A stretch of 20,052 nucleotides of DNA, taken from positions 1 to 20,052 of IMG/VR virus record IMGVR_UViG_3300044653_000013; one strand, 5' to 3'. The translations under genes and the position numbers were made by a program. The number at the start of each line of letters is the position of its first letter. Position 1 is the stretch's first letter. The notes under the pieces were generated by a model. That model was not told where the DNA came from, did no database searches, and saw nothing but the letters and a program-made list of their open reading frames with translations. Of the stretch, positions 13,910 through 20,052 are shown piece after piece. This DNA is from a virus.

Positions 13910-16228
13910 ATGTTCCCAGAAGAATTGAAAGCGTACCCACAATGGGTGCTCTGGCGCGAGGCGCAAAAACCCGATGGTGAATATACCAAAGTGCCGGTTA
14001 ATCCGCACGATGGTACGCTTGCCGCATCAAACAATCCGTTAACATGGTCCACATTTGACATTGCGTTTGCATCGTCCAAACGCCTAATTTGCGGCATTGG
14101 CTTCATGCTCGCGGAGAGCGATCCATACGCTTTCATTGACCTAGATGATCCACGACGCATAAAAAAGGGAAGGCTGATCCGCTCAGAAGATGAGTGCTCC
14201 GCAATTGATCTCCGTCAAATAAAGATATTTGATACATTTGACAGCTACAGCGAACGTTCGCCATCCGGCAAAGGATTGCATATCATTGTCAAAGGCTCCG
14301 TACCAAGCGGACGGCGTAGAGATGAAGTTGAAGTTTATTCATCTTTGCGTTTTATGACAATGACCGGCGATACTTTTAGTGATAAACCAATTGCAGAGCG
14401 CAATGATTTGCTTCGCGTCTTGTGGGAAGAGATTGGAGGGAAAAACAATGACCAAACTGAAATTCGAGAATCAGAGCAAAAATACGATGATCGAGATATA
14501 TATGAACAAGCACGTCAAGCGGTTAACGGCGACAAGTTCTTGCTTCTTTGGAATGGTGATTGGATTAGTGCTGGTTATTCTTCGCAATCCGAAGCTGATT
14601 TTTCTCTTATCAACATGCTCGGTTTCTACTCACGTAATGTTTCACAGATCAAAAGATTATTTTATATTTCGGCTCTCGGACAACGAGACAAAGCTAAACG
14701 AAAAAACTATATTGAAAAGATGATTCAGCGAAGTTTTGACAATCAACCTGCTTTTATTGATTTTGCCGAATTGGACGCCAATCTCAAAAAAGAGTTGGAC
14801 GTGAAATCAAATGAACACGCAACGCCTAATCCGTACCTTGGTCCTCTCTTTGGGAACGTCCCTGATCCCGAGTATGATTACACTACTCCCCCTGGCTTGC
14901 TTGGGGAAATTGCTCAATTTATTTACGAGAGTGCCCCTCGACAAGTCAAAGAAATCGCATTGGCAGCTTCAATTGGCCTTATGGCTGGCATTTGTGGTAG
15001 AGCCTACAATGTTTCCTCAAAGGGACTCAATCAATACGTCCTGTTACTTGCGAAAACTGGTACTGGTAAGGAAACTGTTGCGAGTGGAATTGACAAAATC
15101 ATGCGTGAGGTACGAGTACAGTGTCCCTCAGCGGTTGAGTTCCTTGGTCCGTCGGCGATTGCTTCGGGGCAAGCGATTATAAAACATCTTGCTAAACAGC
15201 CGTGCTGCGTAGCTATTGTTGGTGAATTCGGATTAGTTATGCAGTCTATGTGTTCTGAACATGCCGATGCAAATAAGATTCTTCTCCGAAAAACATTGCT
15301 TGAACTATACATGAAATCAGGTAGTCAGGACACCCTCCGCGCCACATGGTATAGTGATAAGCGTGATGATACGCCTTCGGTAGCGAGTCCGGCATTTTCA
15401 ATCCTGGGAGAATCGACGCCTAGCACTTACTATACGGGACTAGATGAATCAATGATTGCACAAGGTTTGTTGCCGCGCTTCATGGTAATTGAATACAACG
15501 GTCAACGACCACAGTTTAATAAAAAACACGCTTCGGTTAAACCGTCTGAGGCCTTCATTACGCGAGTCTCTGAACTATGCGAAAACTGCCATTCGCTGAT
15601 GGCACATGGAAGAGTAGTAGAAATTCAACTAGACAGCGATGCTGAAGCCTTTCTAGATGAGTACGAAAAGAAAACTACGGACAGCATTAACAATTCCGAC
15701 CTCGTTTTGGCAAATGAATTATGGAATCGCGCCAGCTTGAAGATGGTTAAGCTTGCTGCGCTCATAGCTGTGGGCAACAATCCTTATGCGCCCTTAGTGA
15801 GCCTTCCTGATATAAAATGGGCACATGATCTTGTCGAACGGGATATTAGTGCTGTTTTTAAACGCTTTGATACAGGGGAAATTGGCCGTGAGACGGGCGA
15901 AGGCAATCAACTTCACGATCTCGAATTGTTGATTCGAGATTATCTTATTCGACCATTTGATGACCACTTACGGAAGTATGTCGTTGATCCTAGAATGCAC
16001 GGAGATCGCGTGATTTCATGGAGTTATTTGAATCGACGCATTACGCAAAAGGGATCGTATAGGAATGATCGTGTTGGCGCGTCATTTGCCTTACGTCGCT
16101 CAATTGAAGCTTTATTACTTGACGGTTCAATACGTGAAGTACGCCAAGTGGATATGGAGAAACGTTACGGCAGGACATCGAAAGGTTTTGGAATCGTTGA
16201 AATCAATCACTTCATCAATCGTCGCTAA
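13910..16228 (+). CDS. Bifunctional primase-polymerase (AEP-like) and DUF3987 helicase, 772 aa
   Basis: The N-terminal part is an archaeo-eukaryotic primase-like domain: 'PEELKAYPQWVLWRE', 'TKVPVNPHDG', 'GIGFMLAESDPYAFIDLDD' with catalytic-type D77/D79, 'SPSGKGLHIIVKG' with H124, and 'RFMTMTGD' (148-154). Residues 227-275 (SEADFSLINMLGFY...NYIEKMI) match the primase C-terminal helical region. The C-terminal half is a DUF3987-type P-loop ATPase with Walker A AKTGTGKE (381-388) and 'AIVGEFG' (435-441) as the Walker B-like site. In Walker A the residue after Lys is Glu, where Ser/Thr is usual. The architecture matches phage and mobile-element replication initiators that prime and unwind DNA. It begins immediately after the HTH stop, so both are on one transcript, opposite to the polymerase operon. 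Confidence 0.9.
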   Translation: MFPEELKAYPQWVLWREAQKPDGEYTKVPVNPHDGTLAASNNPLTWSTFDIAFASSKRLICGIGFMLAESDPYAFIDLDDPRRIKKGRLIRSEDECSAIDLRQIKIFDTFDSYSERSPSGKGLHIIVKGSVPSGRRRDEVEVYSSLRFMTMTGDTFSDKPIAERNDLLRVLWEEIGGKNNDQTEIRESEQKYDDRDIYEQARQAVNGDKFLLLWNGDWISAGYSSQSEADFSLINMLGFYSRNVSQIKRLFYISALGQRDKAKRKNYIEKMIQRSFDNQPAFIDFAELDANLKKELDVKSNEHATPNPYLGPLFGNVPDPEYDYTTPPGLLGEIAQFIYESAPRQVKEIALAASIGLMAGICGRAYNVSSKGLNQYVLLLAKTGTGKETVASGIDKIMREVRVQCPSAVEFLGPSAIASGQAIIKHLAKQPCCVAIVGEFGLVMQSMCSEHADANKILLRKTLLELYMKSGSQDTLRATWYSDKRDDTPSVASPAFSILGESTPSTYYTGLDESMIAQGLLPRFMVIEYNGQRPQFNKKHASVKPSEAFITRVSELCENCHSLMAHGRVVEIQLDSDAEAFLDEYEKKTTDSINNSDLVLANELWNRASLKMVKLAALIAVGNNPYAPLVSLPDIKWAHDLVERDISAVFKRFDTGEIGRETGEGNQLHDLELLIRDYLIRPFDDHLRKYVVDPRMHGDRVISWSYLNRRITQKGSYRNDRVGASFALRRSIEALLLDGSIREVRQVDMEKRYGRTSKGFGIVEINHFINRR

Positions 16229-16591
16229 AAGTTCTTCCACTACTTTTCTAAAATCAAATTGGCTCAAAAAGCAGTAACCCTCCCGTTGACCCTCCATTTC
16301 CATTTTGCAAAATCCCAAAAAACCAGTAACCAGTGAGGGGAGATCGGATTCGACAGGCGCGGATCGGATTTTCGGAATGTCTATTAATTCGATAATGTCT
16401 ATTGGTCTAGTAGACTTAGTTTTTCCTTTGGAATCAATGAGATACAAGCCTAAGGTATTCGCCCTGATAAAATACGGTATTCTCTCGATTGCTTCAGGCA
16501 GGGCACACGATATGCTCCGTGCATGATGGAGCTGTTGACACGATTGCGTGAACGAGTTTTTGCGCAAAATGAATGCTACGTACCAAAGAAA
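16229..16591. other. 363-base gap rich in direct repeats and palindromes (candidate origin or control region)
   Basis: No gene can be supported here. Frames on both strands exist but lack ribosome sites or run antisense into the primase gene. Visible structure: CAGTAACC at 16272-16279 and 16324-16331; GATCGGATT at 16342-16350 and 16362-16370; AATGTCTATT at 16376-16385 and 16394-16403; an interrupted palindrome GTCTA-G-TAGAC at 16405-16415; and perfect 12-base palindromes ATTTTGCAAAAT (16302-16313) and TTTTGCGCAAAA (16558-16569). The region lies between the primase-helicase gene and the end of a convergent operon. Confidence 0.45.
16376..16415. repeat. Direct repeat AATGTCTATT x2 followed by the palindrome GTCTAGTAGAC
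   Basis: Two identical 10-base copies spaced 18 bases apart (16376 and 16394) are followed by an odd palindrome sharing the GTCTA core. Five GTCTA/TAGAC elements or partial elements fall within about 40 bases, an iteron-like cluster. Confidence 0.55.
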
Positions 16592-16615
16592 AACCGTGCC
16601 TAGAGAGGCACGGTT
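16583..16615 (-). terminator. Rho-independent terminator of the right-hand minus operon
   Basis: A perfect 9-base stem AACCGTGCC/GGCACGGTT (16592-16600 and 16607-16615) has a 6-base loop. On the minus strand the stem is followed by a T-rich tract (GGTTTTTCTTTGG), which makes a good intrinsic terminator 21 bases after the stop of the last gene of that operon. On the plus strand the following bases are not U-rich, so it is probably one-directional. Confidence 0.85.
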
Positions 16616-16635
16616 CGTTATTCGGACGGTGATCG

Positions 16636-17073
16636 TTACTTCTTCATTAGGTCGGCATAGTCCAAAGCTTTGACTTGATTCCGCCATGCCACATCTAAGT
16701 AATCGCGTGTTAACCAACCAATTAGATATGCCTCTGCCGCGCTGTCTCGACACGTTAGAAAGGTTGTAGCAGGGGGCATGTCCTTGACTTCTGTTCCCAT
16801 GCGTGCGTTTTCCATAATCAATAGCTTTGCGGCGGTTCCCAGGTGGAAGGCTGAAGGAATTGCATCGGATGGTCTGTTTGACCTGTGGCGTCTTTCGTGC
16901 GCTGTTTCGCGGCCTAATAGACGGCCTAACGCATCTTGGTAGCCAATGTTTCTTGCATGGTCGCGCAATGCATTCGCTGGATGGTCGTATTGCTTGGAAC
17001 CTTCCATGTAAGCTTTGGTAATCGAAAATTGAAACTGTTCCCATAAGACGTTAATTTTCCGCTTTACATTCAT
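16636..17073 (-). CDS. Hypothetical phage protein, 145 aa
   Basis: The last gene before the terminator. The ATG at 17073 has AAAGGA about 9 bases upstream, like the other genes of this operon. The protein looks largely helical: an N-terminal 'VLWEQFQFSITKAYMEG' helix, a basic central part (RETAHERRHRSNRPSD), and 'DSAAEAYLIGWLTRDYLDVAWRNQVKALDYADLMKK' at the end. No catalytic motif or family is recognised. A longer overlapping frame on the same strand (16127-17044) lacks a ribosome site and crosses the terminator, so it is not preferred. Confidence 0.7.
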   Translation of the reverse strand: MNVKRKINVLWEQFQFSITKAYMEGSKQYDHPANALRDHARNIGYQDALGRLLGRETAHERRHRSNRPSDAIPSAFHLGTAAKLLIMENARMGTEVKDMPPATTFLTCRDSAAEAYLIGWLTRDYLDVAWRNQVKALDYADLMKK

Positions 17074-17129
17074 AGTGATTTCCTTTCTCGTTTTTTAGAG
17101 TGCTGACCGCACCGTTTAGTTAACTTCGA

Positions 17130-17162
17130 TAGCGCGTCAACCTTGCCACAGGGGACGCGCTA
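17130..17162 (-). repeat. Intergenic hairpin with 9-base perfect arms (TAGCGCGTC/GACGCGCTA)
   Basis: The arms 17130-17138 and 17154-17162 enclose a 15-base loop in the gap upstream of the 145-aa gene. There is no following T-run, so it is not a standard terminator. Right beside it, TAACGCGGTTAGCTA (17161-17175) is repeated exactly at 17416-17430 in the next gap. Confidence 0.6.
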
Positions 17163-17168
17163 ACGCGG

Positions 17169-17384
17169 TTAGCTAAAACACTTGTTTTCTGACCGCATGA
17201 CGTAATACGCAATGGCTCCAATCAATTCTTCTGCCCGATCATCATTAGCAAGCTGGCCGATTCCATCTTGTTTAAGAGACAATCGGCAAGCTGTGAAAGC
17301 ATTGTCAATAGCTTTACGTATTTCATCCGTCATTTGTTCATAGGCAGAATGCACTTTTTGTGTGTCAATACTTGTAAATGACAT
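17169..17384 (-). CDS. Hypothetical phage protein, 71 aa
   Basis: The ATG at 17384 is preceded by AAAGGAAGGAAAA, a strong ribosome site shared in form with its operon neighbours. The product is predicted to be nearly all alpha-helical (QKVHSAYEQMTDEIRKAIDNAF, DDRAEELIGAIAYYVM) and mildly acidic. No family is recognised. Hairpin-bearing gaps flank it on both sides. Confidence 0.7.
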   Translation of the reverse strand: MSFTSIDTQKVHSAYEQMTDEIRKAIDNAFTACRLSLKQDGIGQLANDDRAEELIGAIAYYVMRSENKCFS

Positions 17385-17413
17385 TTTAGTTTTCCTTCCT
17401 TTCTGCGAACGGC

Positions 17414-17457
17414 ATTAACGCGGTTAGCTAGTCAAGCGATTCGATAGCTTCGTTAAT
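17414..17457 (-). repeat. Intergenic hairpin with TAACGCGGTTAGCTA repeat
   Basis: Outer arms ATTAACG (17414-17420) and CGTTAAT (17451-17457) are perfect inverted repeats. Inner arms AGCTA and TAGCT can extend the stem after an internal loop. The outer 3' arm overlaps the stop codon of the 119-aa gene. The 15-base TAACGCGGTTAGCTA and TTCGATAGC elements are shared with the gap at 17074-17168. Confidence 0.5.
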
Positions 17458-17812
17458 CATCTTCGTTTGTCTCGGTGTTGATACGGTCGGAAATTGCTTT
17501 CCATTCTTCGTCACGTTCTTGGATGGTATCAAAGTAATCTACAGTGACGAATCCGCTTGAATCCTCACGCAAGATGACACCCGCACAAGACGTTAGCTTT
17601 TCTTGTTCGGATTCGTTCAAAGTTTCAAGCAGGGGGTCATGATCTTTAAAAATGGATAGACCATTCTTCATTAGCCCAAACCATTCGCCATTCTCGTCAA
17701 CACTTCCGCATTCGTCATCCGTCATGCCATTCAAAGATACGTCATAGACGTAGCTATCTAAGATGGTAGAAAACTTACCAGGACCGTAAGGTCTGATAGT
17801 GTCGTTTGGCAT
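17453..17812 (-). CDS. Hypothetical, strongly acidic phage protein, 119 aa
   Basis: The ATG at 17812 overlaps the TAA of the upstream gene (TAATG) and has AAAGGAAGGA nearby. The protein has 28 Asp/Glu against 9 Lys/Arg, with a very acidic end (RINTETNEDD). Recognisable segments such as 'RPYGPGKFSTILDSYVYDVSLNG' and 'DENGEWFGLMKNG' look like a compact alpha/beta domain, but I cannot assign a family. The charge would suit a DNA-mimic or protein-binding role, which is speculation. It is coupled to the 256-aa conserved protein. Confidence 0.7.
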   Translation of the reverse strand: MPNDTIRPYGPGKFSTILDSYVYDVSLNGMTDDECGSVDENGEWFGLMKNGLSIFKDHDPLLETLNESEQEKLTSCAGVILREDSSGFVTVDYFDTIQERDEEWKAISDRINTETNEDD

Positions 17813-18582
17813 TATGCATCCTTCCTTTCGATGTTCTTAAATGCTTGGCTGATAGCGCGGGAACTGAACCCGATAGCTTCTAATTGTTCACGTAGATCGT
17901 CTAATTCTACCTTTTCGACATCGGCGATCTCCGAATCATCGGAATCGGACTCGATTCCCCACAGACCTCCCGATGTAACGGTTTTTTGTGGCCCCATTCC
18001 TCCGGTATAGTTTCCATCGGTATTACGTGTGCCATAGGTAACGCACCAGACGGCTTCCGCTTGAATTCCGACATACCACCAATTACCGCCTTGCAATTCT
18101 TTCATTCGGGCATAGTCTTGTGCTATGTATTGGATGAGTTGGGCGTCTGTTAAATTTTTGGGTTCGCCATTGGAATCTACATAGTTAAACGATGGATTGA
18201 AATAGTGATATTGATTACGCTGATAATCGCCCGATTCGCCACAATTGCATTCGCCGTCACGGAGCGATTCTAGGACATCAATAGTTTCTTGAAAATTATC
18301 TATTACTTGAATGTCTTTTGAATCTTGTTCGCCTTTTTCAAAGCAAACTTTTTCGCGTTCTTCCATTTGTCGGTATTGGTGATCTACCGCGTGTTCCAAG
18401 TTTGCCCATGCCTCGCCTTGCGGCTGATTCCAGTTCTGCGAATTGCATTCAAGCGTATGTTGCCTATCAATGGTAAAGCGAGATGTTGAACGGTTCGAAT
18501 ATTCCCCGTAGTAAGAAGTATCGCTGCCCGAATCCATCATAGTTTTGATGGTTACTGATAGGATGCGTTTACCGTTTTTCAT
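17812..18582 (-). CDS. Conserved phage protein of unknown function, 256 aa
   Basis: The segment 'LTDAQLIQYIAQDYARMKELQGGNWWYVGIQAEAVW' and the ending 'SGGLWGIESDSDDSEIADVEKVELDDLREQLEAIGFS' follow a pattern I have seen in phage and plasmid proteins encoded beside DUF932 genes; no function is established. The N-terminus has a Ser/Tyr/Asn-rich beta stretch. The middle holds 'CNCGESGDY', a possible but incomplete metal site. The start ATG has AAAGGA about 11 bases upstream. The stop overlaps the next ATG (TAATG). Confidence 0.75.
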   Translation of the reverse strand: MKNGKRILSVTIKTMMDSGSDTSYYGEYSNRSTSRFTIDRQHTLECNSQNWNQPQGEAWANLEHAVDHQYRQMEEREKVCFEKGEQDSKDIQVIDNFQETIDVLESLRDGECNCGESGDYQRNQYHYFNPSFNYVDSNGEPKNLTDAQLIQYIAQDYARMKELQGGNWWYVGIQAEAVWCVTYGTRNTDGNYTGGMGPQKTVTSGGLWGIESDSDDSEIADVEKVELDDLREQLEAIGFSSRAISQAFKNIERKDA

Positions 18583-18628
18583 GGTTCGTACTTTCCTTTG
18601 TGCGCTAGTTGCGCTGTAATCGAATCAA

Positions 18629-18650
18629 TAGCGCGTCTGCGACCGCGCTA
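18629..18650 (-). repeat. Intergenic hairpin with TAGCGCG/CGCGCTA arms
   Basis: Arms 18629-18635 and 18644-18650 are perfect 7-base inverted repeats with an 8-base loop, which can add a short TC/GA inner stem. They lie in the 77-base gap between the DUF932 gene and the 256-aa gene. The arm sequence is the same as that of the hairpin at 17130-17162. Confidence 0.5.
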
Positions 18651-18659
18651 ATGTCGCAA

Positions 18660-19760
18660 TTATAGCCGAATGCCTAAAGCCTTGAGGAATTGCGCGTCAT
18701 TCAGTGGCGAATGTGCAATTTCATTGTGGGAGTGCATTGGCATACGTTCCAAGTCTGCCGTTACATCTTCGATCACGGCAAGCGCATTCGACTTGAGAAT
18801 ATCGCCAGTACCGATAACAGCATTCTCCGCCCGAGCTTGAGCAACGCTATAGCCTTGCCGTGAGTCAGTCATACGCGCCGTACGGAAATGATCGGTGTAT
18901 TCCGTGACGGCGTTTAGCAGGTTGTAGGCACTCCCTGCAATTTCAGGGAACGCGTTGTTATCGTTGCACGCGTACAATCCCAACACTTCCGTAATGACAT
19001 TCTCGCGGCGAGTGGTATTGGCGTTCTCTTCTTTCGGCGCGGGAAAAAGTTTGTTCAAGACTTGAACCATAGTTTCGCGGGTCATCTTGCGCGAACGCAA
19101 TGCCTGTAACTTTTCTTCTAAGCGTTTTGCATCCGTCACAACGCCTGTCATTAAAGACTTGGCCTTGTCCATCCGAACGTCTGCATTCTTGGTGTGTTTG
19201 ACACGGAACGCCGATGCGCCGTCAGACAAAGCCGCGTTTAGCGTGTTCTGGCAAACGACACGTACTGTCGTTAGCTTGACAGTGTGGGCCATCGAACCAT
19301 CGTGCGCCGTAGCGAATACAAGGTACGTTTCGTGCCGGTCGCCTTTGACAATTTCAATGTCAGCCTTCGGGACGCGCACAGAACACCATATTTTTGCACC
19401 ATTGCCTAAGGCACCCGCTGAATCGTAATGTGATCCGCCGTTTGCTTCTAGGAGCGTATCGACAAACTGAAAGCACTCTGAATTTTGCTTGATTGCGAAA
19501 TCCGCGCCAACAGTTCCGAGATGAGCGTTATCGCTGTCACGAAAAATCGAACATGATGGTGTTTCGACAACAACCCCTTTAGGATTGCGTGCATAGTTCT
19601 TTACTTTGGTAACATTCCAATCGAGTCCGGCGAGTTTGATAGCTTCGTCCCAAGACGGCGCGTTGACGCAACGCTGTCCCAATTCGTGCCACGCATCTTT
19701 ACGTTCGCCTACCACAAACATGCAATCTTTGGTGCCGTCGTTATAGATGTTATGAGCCAT
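18660..19760 (-). CDS. DUF932 family phage/plasmid protein (TIGR03299-like), 366 aa
   Basis: The N-terminal 'WHELGQRCVNAPSWDEAIKLAGLDWNV' is the hallmark of DUF932. It is followed by 'GTVGADFAIKQNSECFQFVDTLL', 'KIWCSVRVPKADIEIVKGDRHETYLVFATAHDGSMAHTVKLTTVRVVCQNTLNAAL' and a helical C-terminal half, all in family order and at usual length. The function of the family is not established; it is common on phages and plasmids. The start ATG at 19760 has AGAGGA 9 bases upstream; a longer ATG frame to 19835 has none. The N-terminus overlaps a possible 16-codon leader ORF. Context: first complete gene of the operon in this window. Confidence 0.92.
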   Translation of the reverse strand: MAHNIYNDGTKDCMFVVGERKDAWHELGQRCVNAPSWDEAIKLAGLDWNVTKVKNYARNPKGVVVETPSCSIFRDSDNAHLGTVGADFAIKQNSECFQFVDTLLEANGGSHYDSAGALGNGAKIWCSVRVPKADIEIVKGDRHETYLVFATAHDGSMAHTVKLTTVRVVCQNTLNAALSDGASAFRVKHTKNADVRMDKAKSLMTGVVTDAKRLEEKLQALRSRKMTRETMVQVLNKLFPAPKEENANTTRRENVITEVLGLYACNDNNAFPEIAGSAYNLLNAVTEYTDHFRTARMTDSRQGYSVAQARAENAVIGTGDILKSNALAVIEDVTADLERMPMHSHNEIAHSPLNDAQFLKALGIRL

Positions 19761-19800
19761 TGTGTTTTTCCTCTGCGAGTTTAGTGACTTGTTCAGCCAT
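19750..19800 (-). CDS. Possible 16-aa leader peptide overlapping the DUF932 start
   Basis: ATG at 19800 opens MAEQVTKLAEEKHNGS, which ends in a TAA 11 bases inside the DUF932 gene. It has no clear Shine-Dalgarno sequence of its own, and the DUF932 ribosome site lies within it. It may couple translation or be chance; it is listed only because coupling overlaps are frequent here. Confidence 0.2.
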   Translation of the reverse strand: MAEQVTKLAEEKHNGS

Positions 19801-19850
19801 GCTAACTCAATATGCCCACAATTGCTTGTAGGCATAATGCGTTGTCATTG

Positions 19851-20052
19851 CTAGTAGTGAAACGGGCAGCATGATTGCTTACCCTCTGCAACGCGCCTGC
19901 AATGGTCGCATGTTTTAGGTTGGGGCGAATGAGAAACTTCTACTGTGAGGAATGCTTCGCTTGTGACAGGTTCGGCGCGGGTATACCGAAGGTGTCCATT
20001 TCCTTCGTTAATGATGCGGTCCAGTTTGGCGAATACGGGAACGGTTTCGCTA
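19851..20052 (-). CDS. Partial hypothetical protein with Cys cluster, 3' end
   Basis: A frame open at the right edge ends in a TAG at 19853-19851, giving 66 residues. The end 'KTCDHCRRVAEGKQSCCPFHY' contains CxxC plus CC and terminal His, suggesting a small zinc-binding knuckle. Upstream sequence 'AKLDRIINEGNGHLRYTRAEP' is unremarkable. The start lies outside the window and the family is unknown. It is probably an upstream member of the DUF932 operon; the 90-base gap between them holds only short frames. Confidence 0.55.
   Translation of the reverse strand, partial: SETVPVFAKLDRIINEGNGHLRYTRAEPVTSEAFLTVEVSHSPQPKTCDHCRRVAEGKQSCCPFHY

Noticed and set aside
16305-16526. 73-aa plus-strand frame after the primase gene
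   Set aside because: It needs a TTG start, has no ribosome site, and its sequence contains the direct repeats, so it is better explained as a noncoding repeat region.
16592-16615. Same hairpin as a terminator for the plus-strand primase operon
   Set aside because: On the plus strand the stem is followed by CGTTATTC rather than a U-run, and it is 360 bases past the primase stop.
16127-17044. 305-aa minus-strand frame across the gap
   Set aside because: It overlaps the 145-aa gene in another frame, crosses the terminator at 16592-16615 and runs antisense into the primase gene. Its lower part (HHARSIS... to ...AYFTY) looks somewhat protein-like, but the only late ATG (16303) has no good ribosome site.
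17130-17162. Intergenic hairpins as rho-independent terminators
   Set aside because: No T-run follows the stem on the transcribed strand, and genes with good ribosome sites follow at once.
19808-19846. 12-codon frame MTTHYAYKQLWAY upstream of DUF932
   Set aside because: Too short, no ribosome site, and no overlap with a neighbouring start.

Overview
The window is part of a double-stranded DNA tailed bacteriophage (or prophage) genome. The evidence is a lambda-like tail-tip module next to a phage-encoded replication and recombination module, tightly packed genes with ATGA and TAATG overlaps, and almost no bacterial housekeeping genes. A long flexible tail (siphovirus type) fits the lambda K-like NlpC/P60 protein followed by a J/TipJ-like tail-tip protein. 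A Gram-negative host is likely but inferred: the tail tip is lambda-like and one replication protein ends in a DEDIPF tip like that of proteobacterial SSB.

Layout: (1) 1-4319, plus strand: the 3' end of an NlpC/P60 tail peptidase, the large tail-tip protein, and a concanavalin/LamG-like tail-associated protein. (2) 4309-13525, minus strand: a compact replication/recombination operon. In transcription order it holds a small basic CxxC protein, a conserved phage protein of unknown role, a 39-aa micro-protein, a Sak4-like P-loop ATPase, a DUF669 protein with an Ala/Pro/Trp tail, a Cas4/RecB-type PD-(D/E)XK nuclease, two small proteins, a DEAH helicase with a zinc ribbon, a 97-aa protein, a sliding-clamp-like protein with an SSB-like C-terminal tip, a GNAT-like acetyltransferase, a possible 38-aa ORF, and a family A DNA polymerase. 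(3) 13526-13684: a divergent control region with promoter candidates in both directions, an inverted-repeat operator and a structured leader. (4) 13685-16228, plus strand: a Cro-like HTH regulator, apparently leaderless, followed with no gap by a primase-polymerase/DUF3987 helicase. (5) 16229-16591: a gap without a convincing gene, rich in direct repeats and palindromes, which is an origin or regulatory candidate; it ends at a terminator for the next operon. (6) 16592-20052, minus strand: an operon with a partial Cys-containing protein at the right edge, a DUF932 protein, a conserved 256-aa phage protein, a very acidic 119-aa protein and two small unknowns. The gaps in this operon carry hairpins built from related sequence.

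Together these encode a largely self-sufficient replisome: primase-helicase, family A polymerase with proofreading, putative clamp, putative ssDNA-binding DUF669 protein, Sak4-like recombination ATPase, nuclease and SF2 helicase. The HTH protein at the divergent promoter is the obvious candidate switch. No CRISPR array, tRNA, integrase or insertion sequence was seen. Function calls rest on motif recognition by eye; no database search was run.
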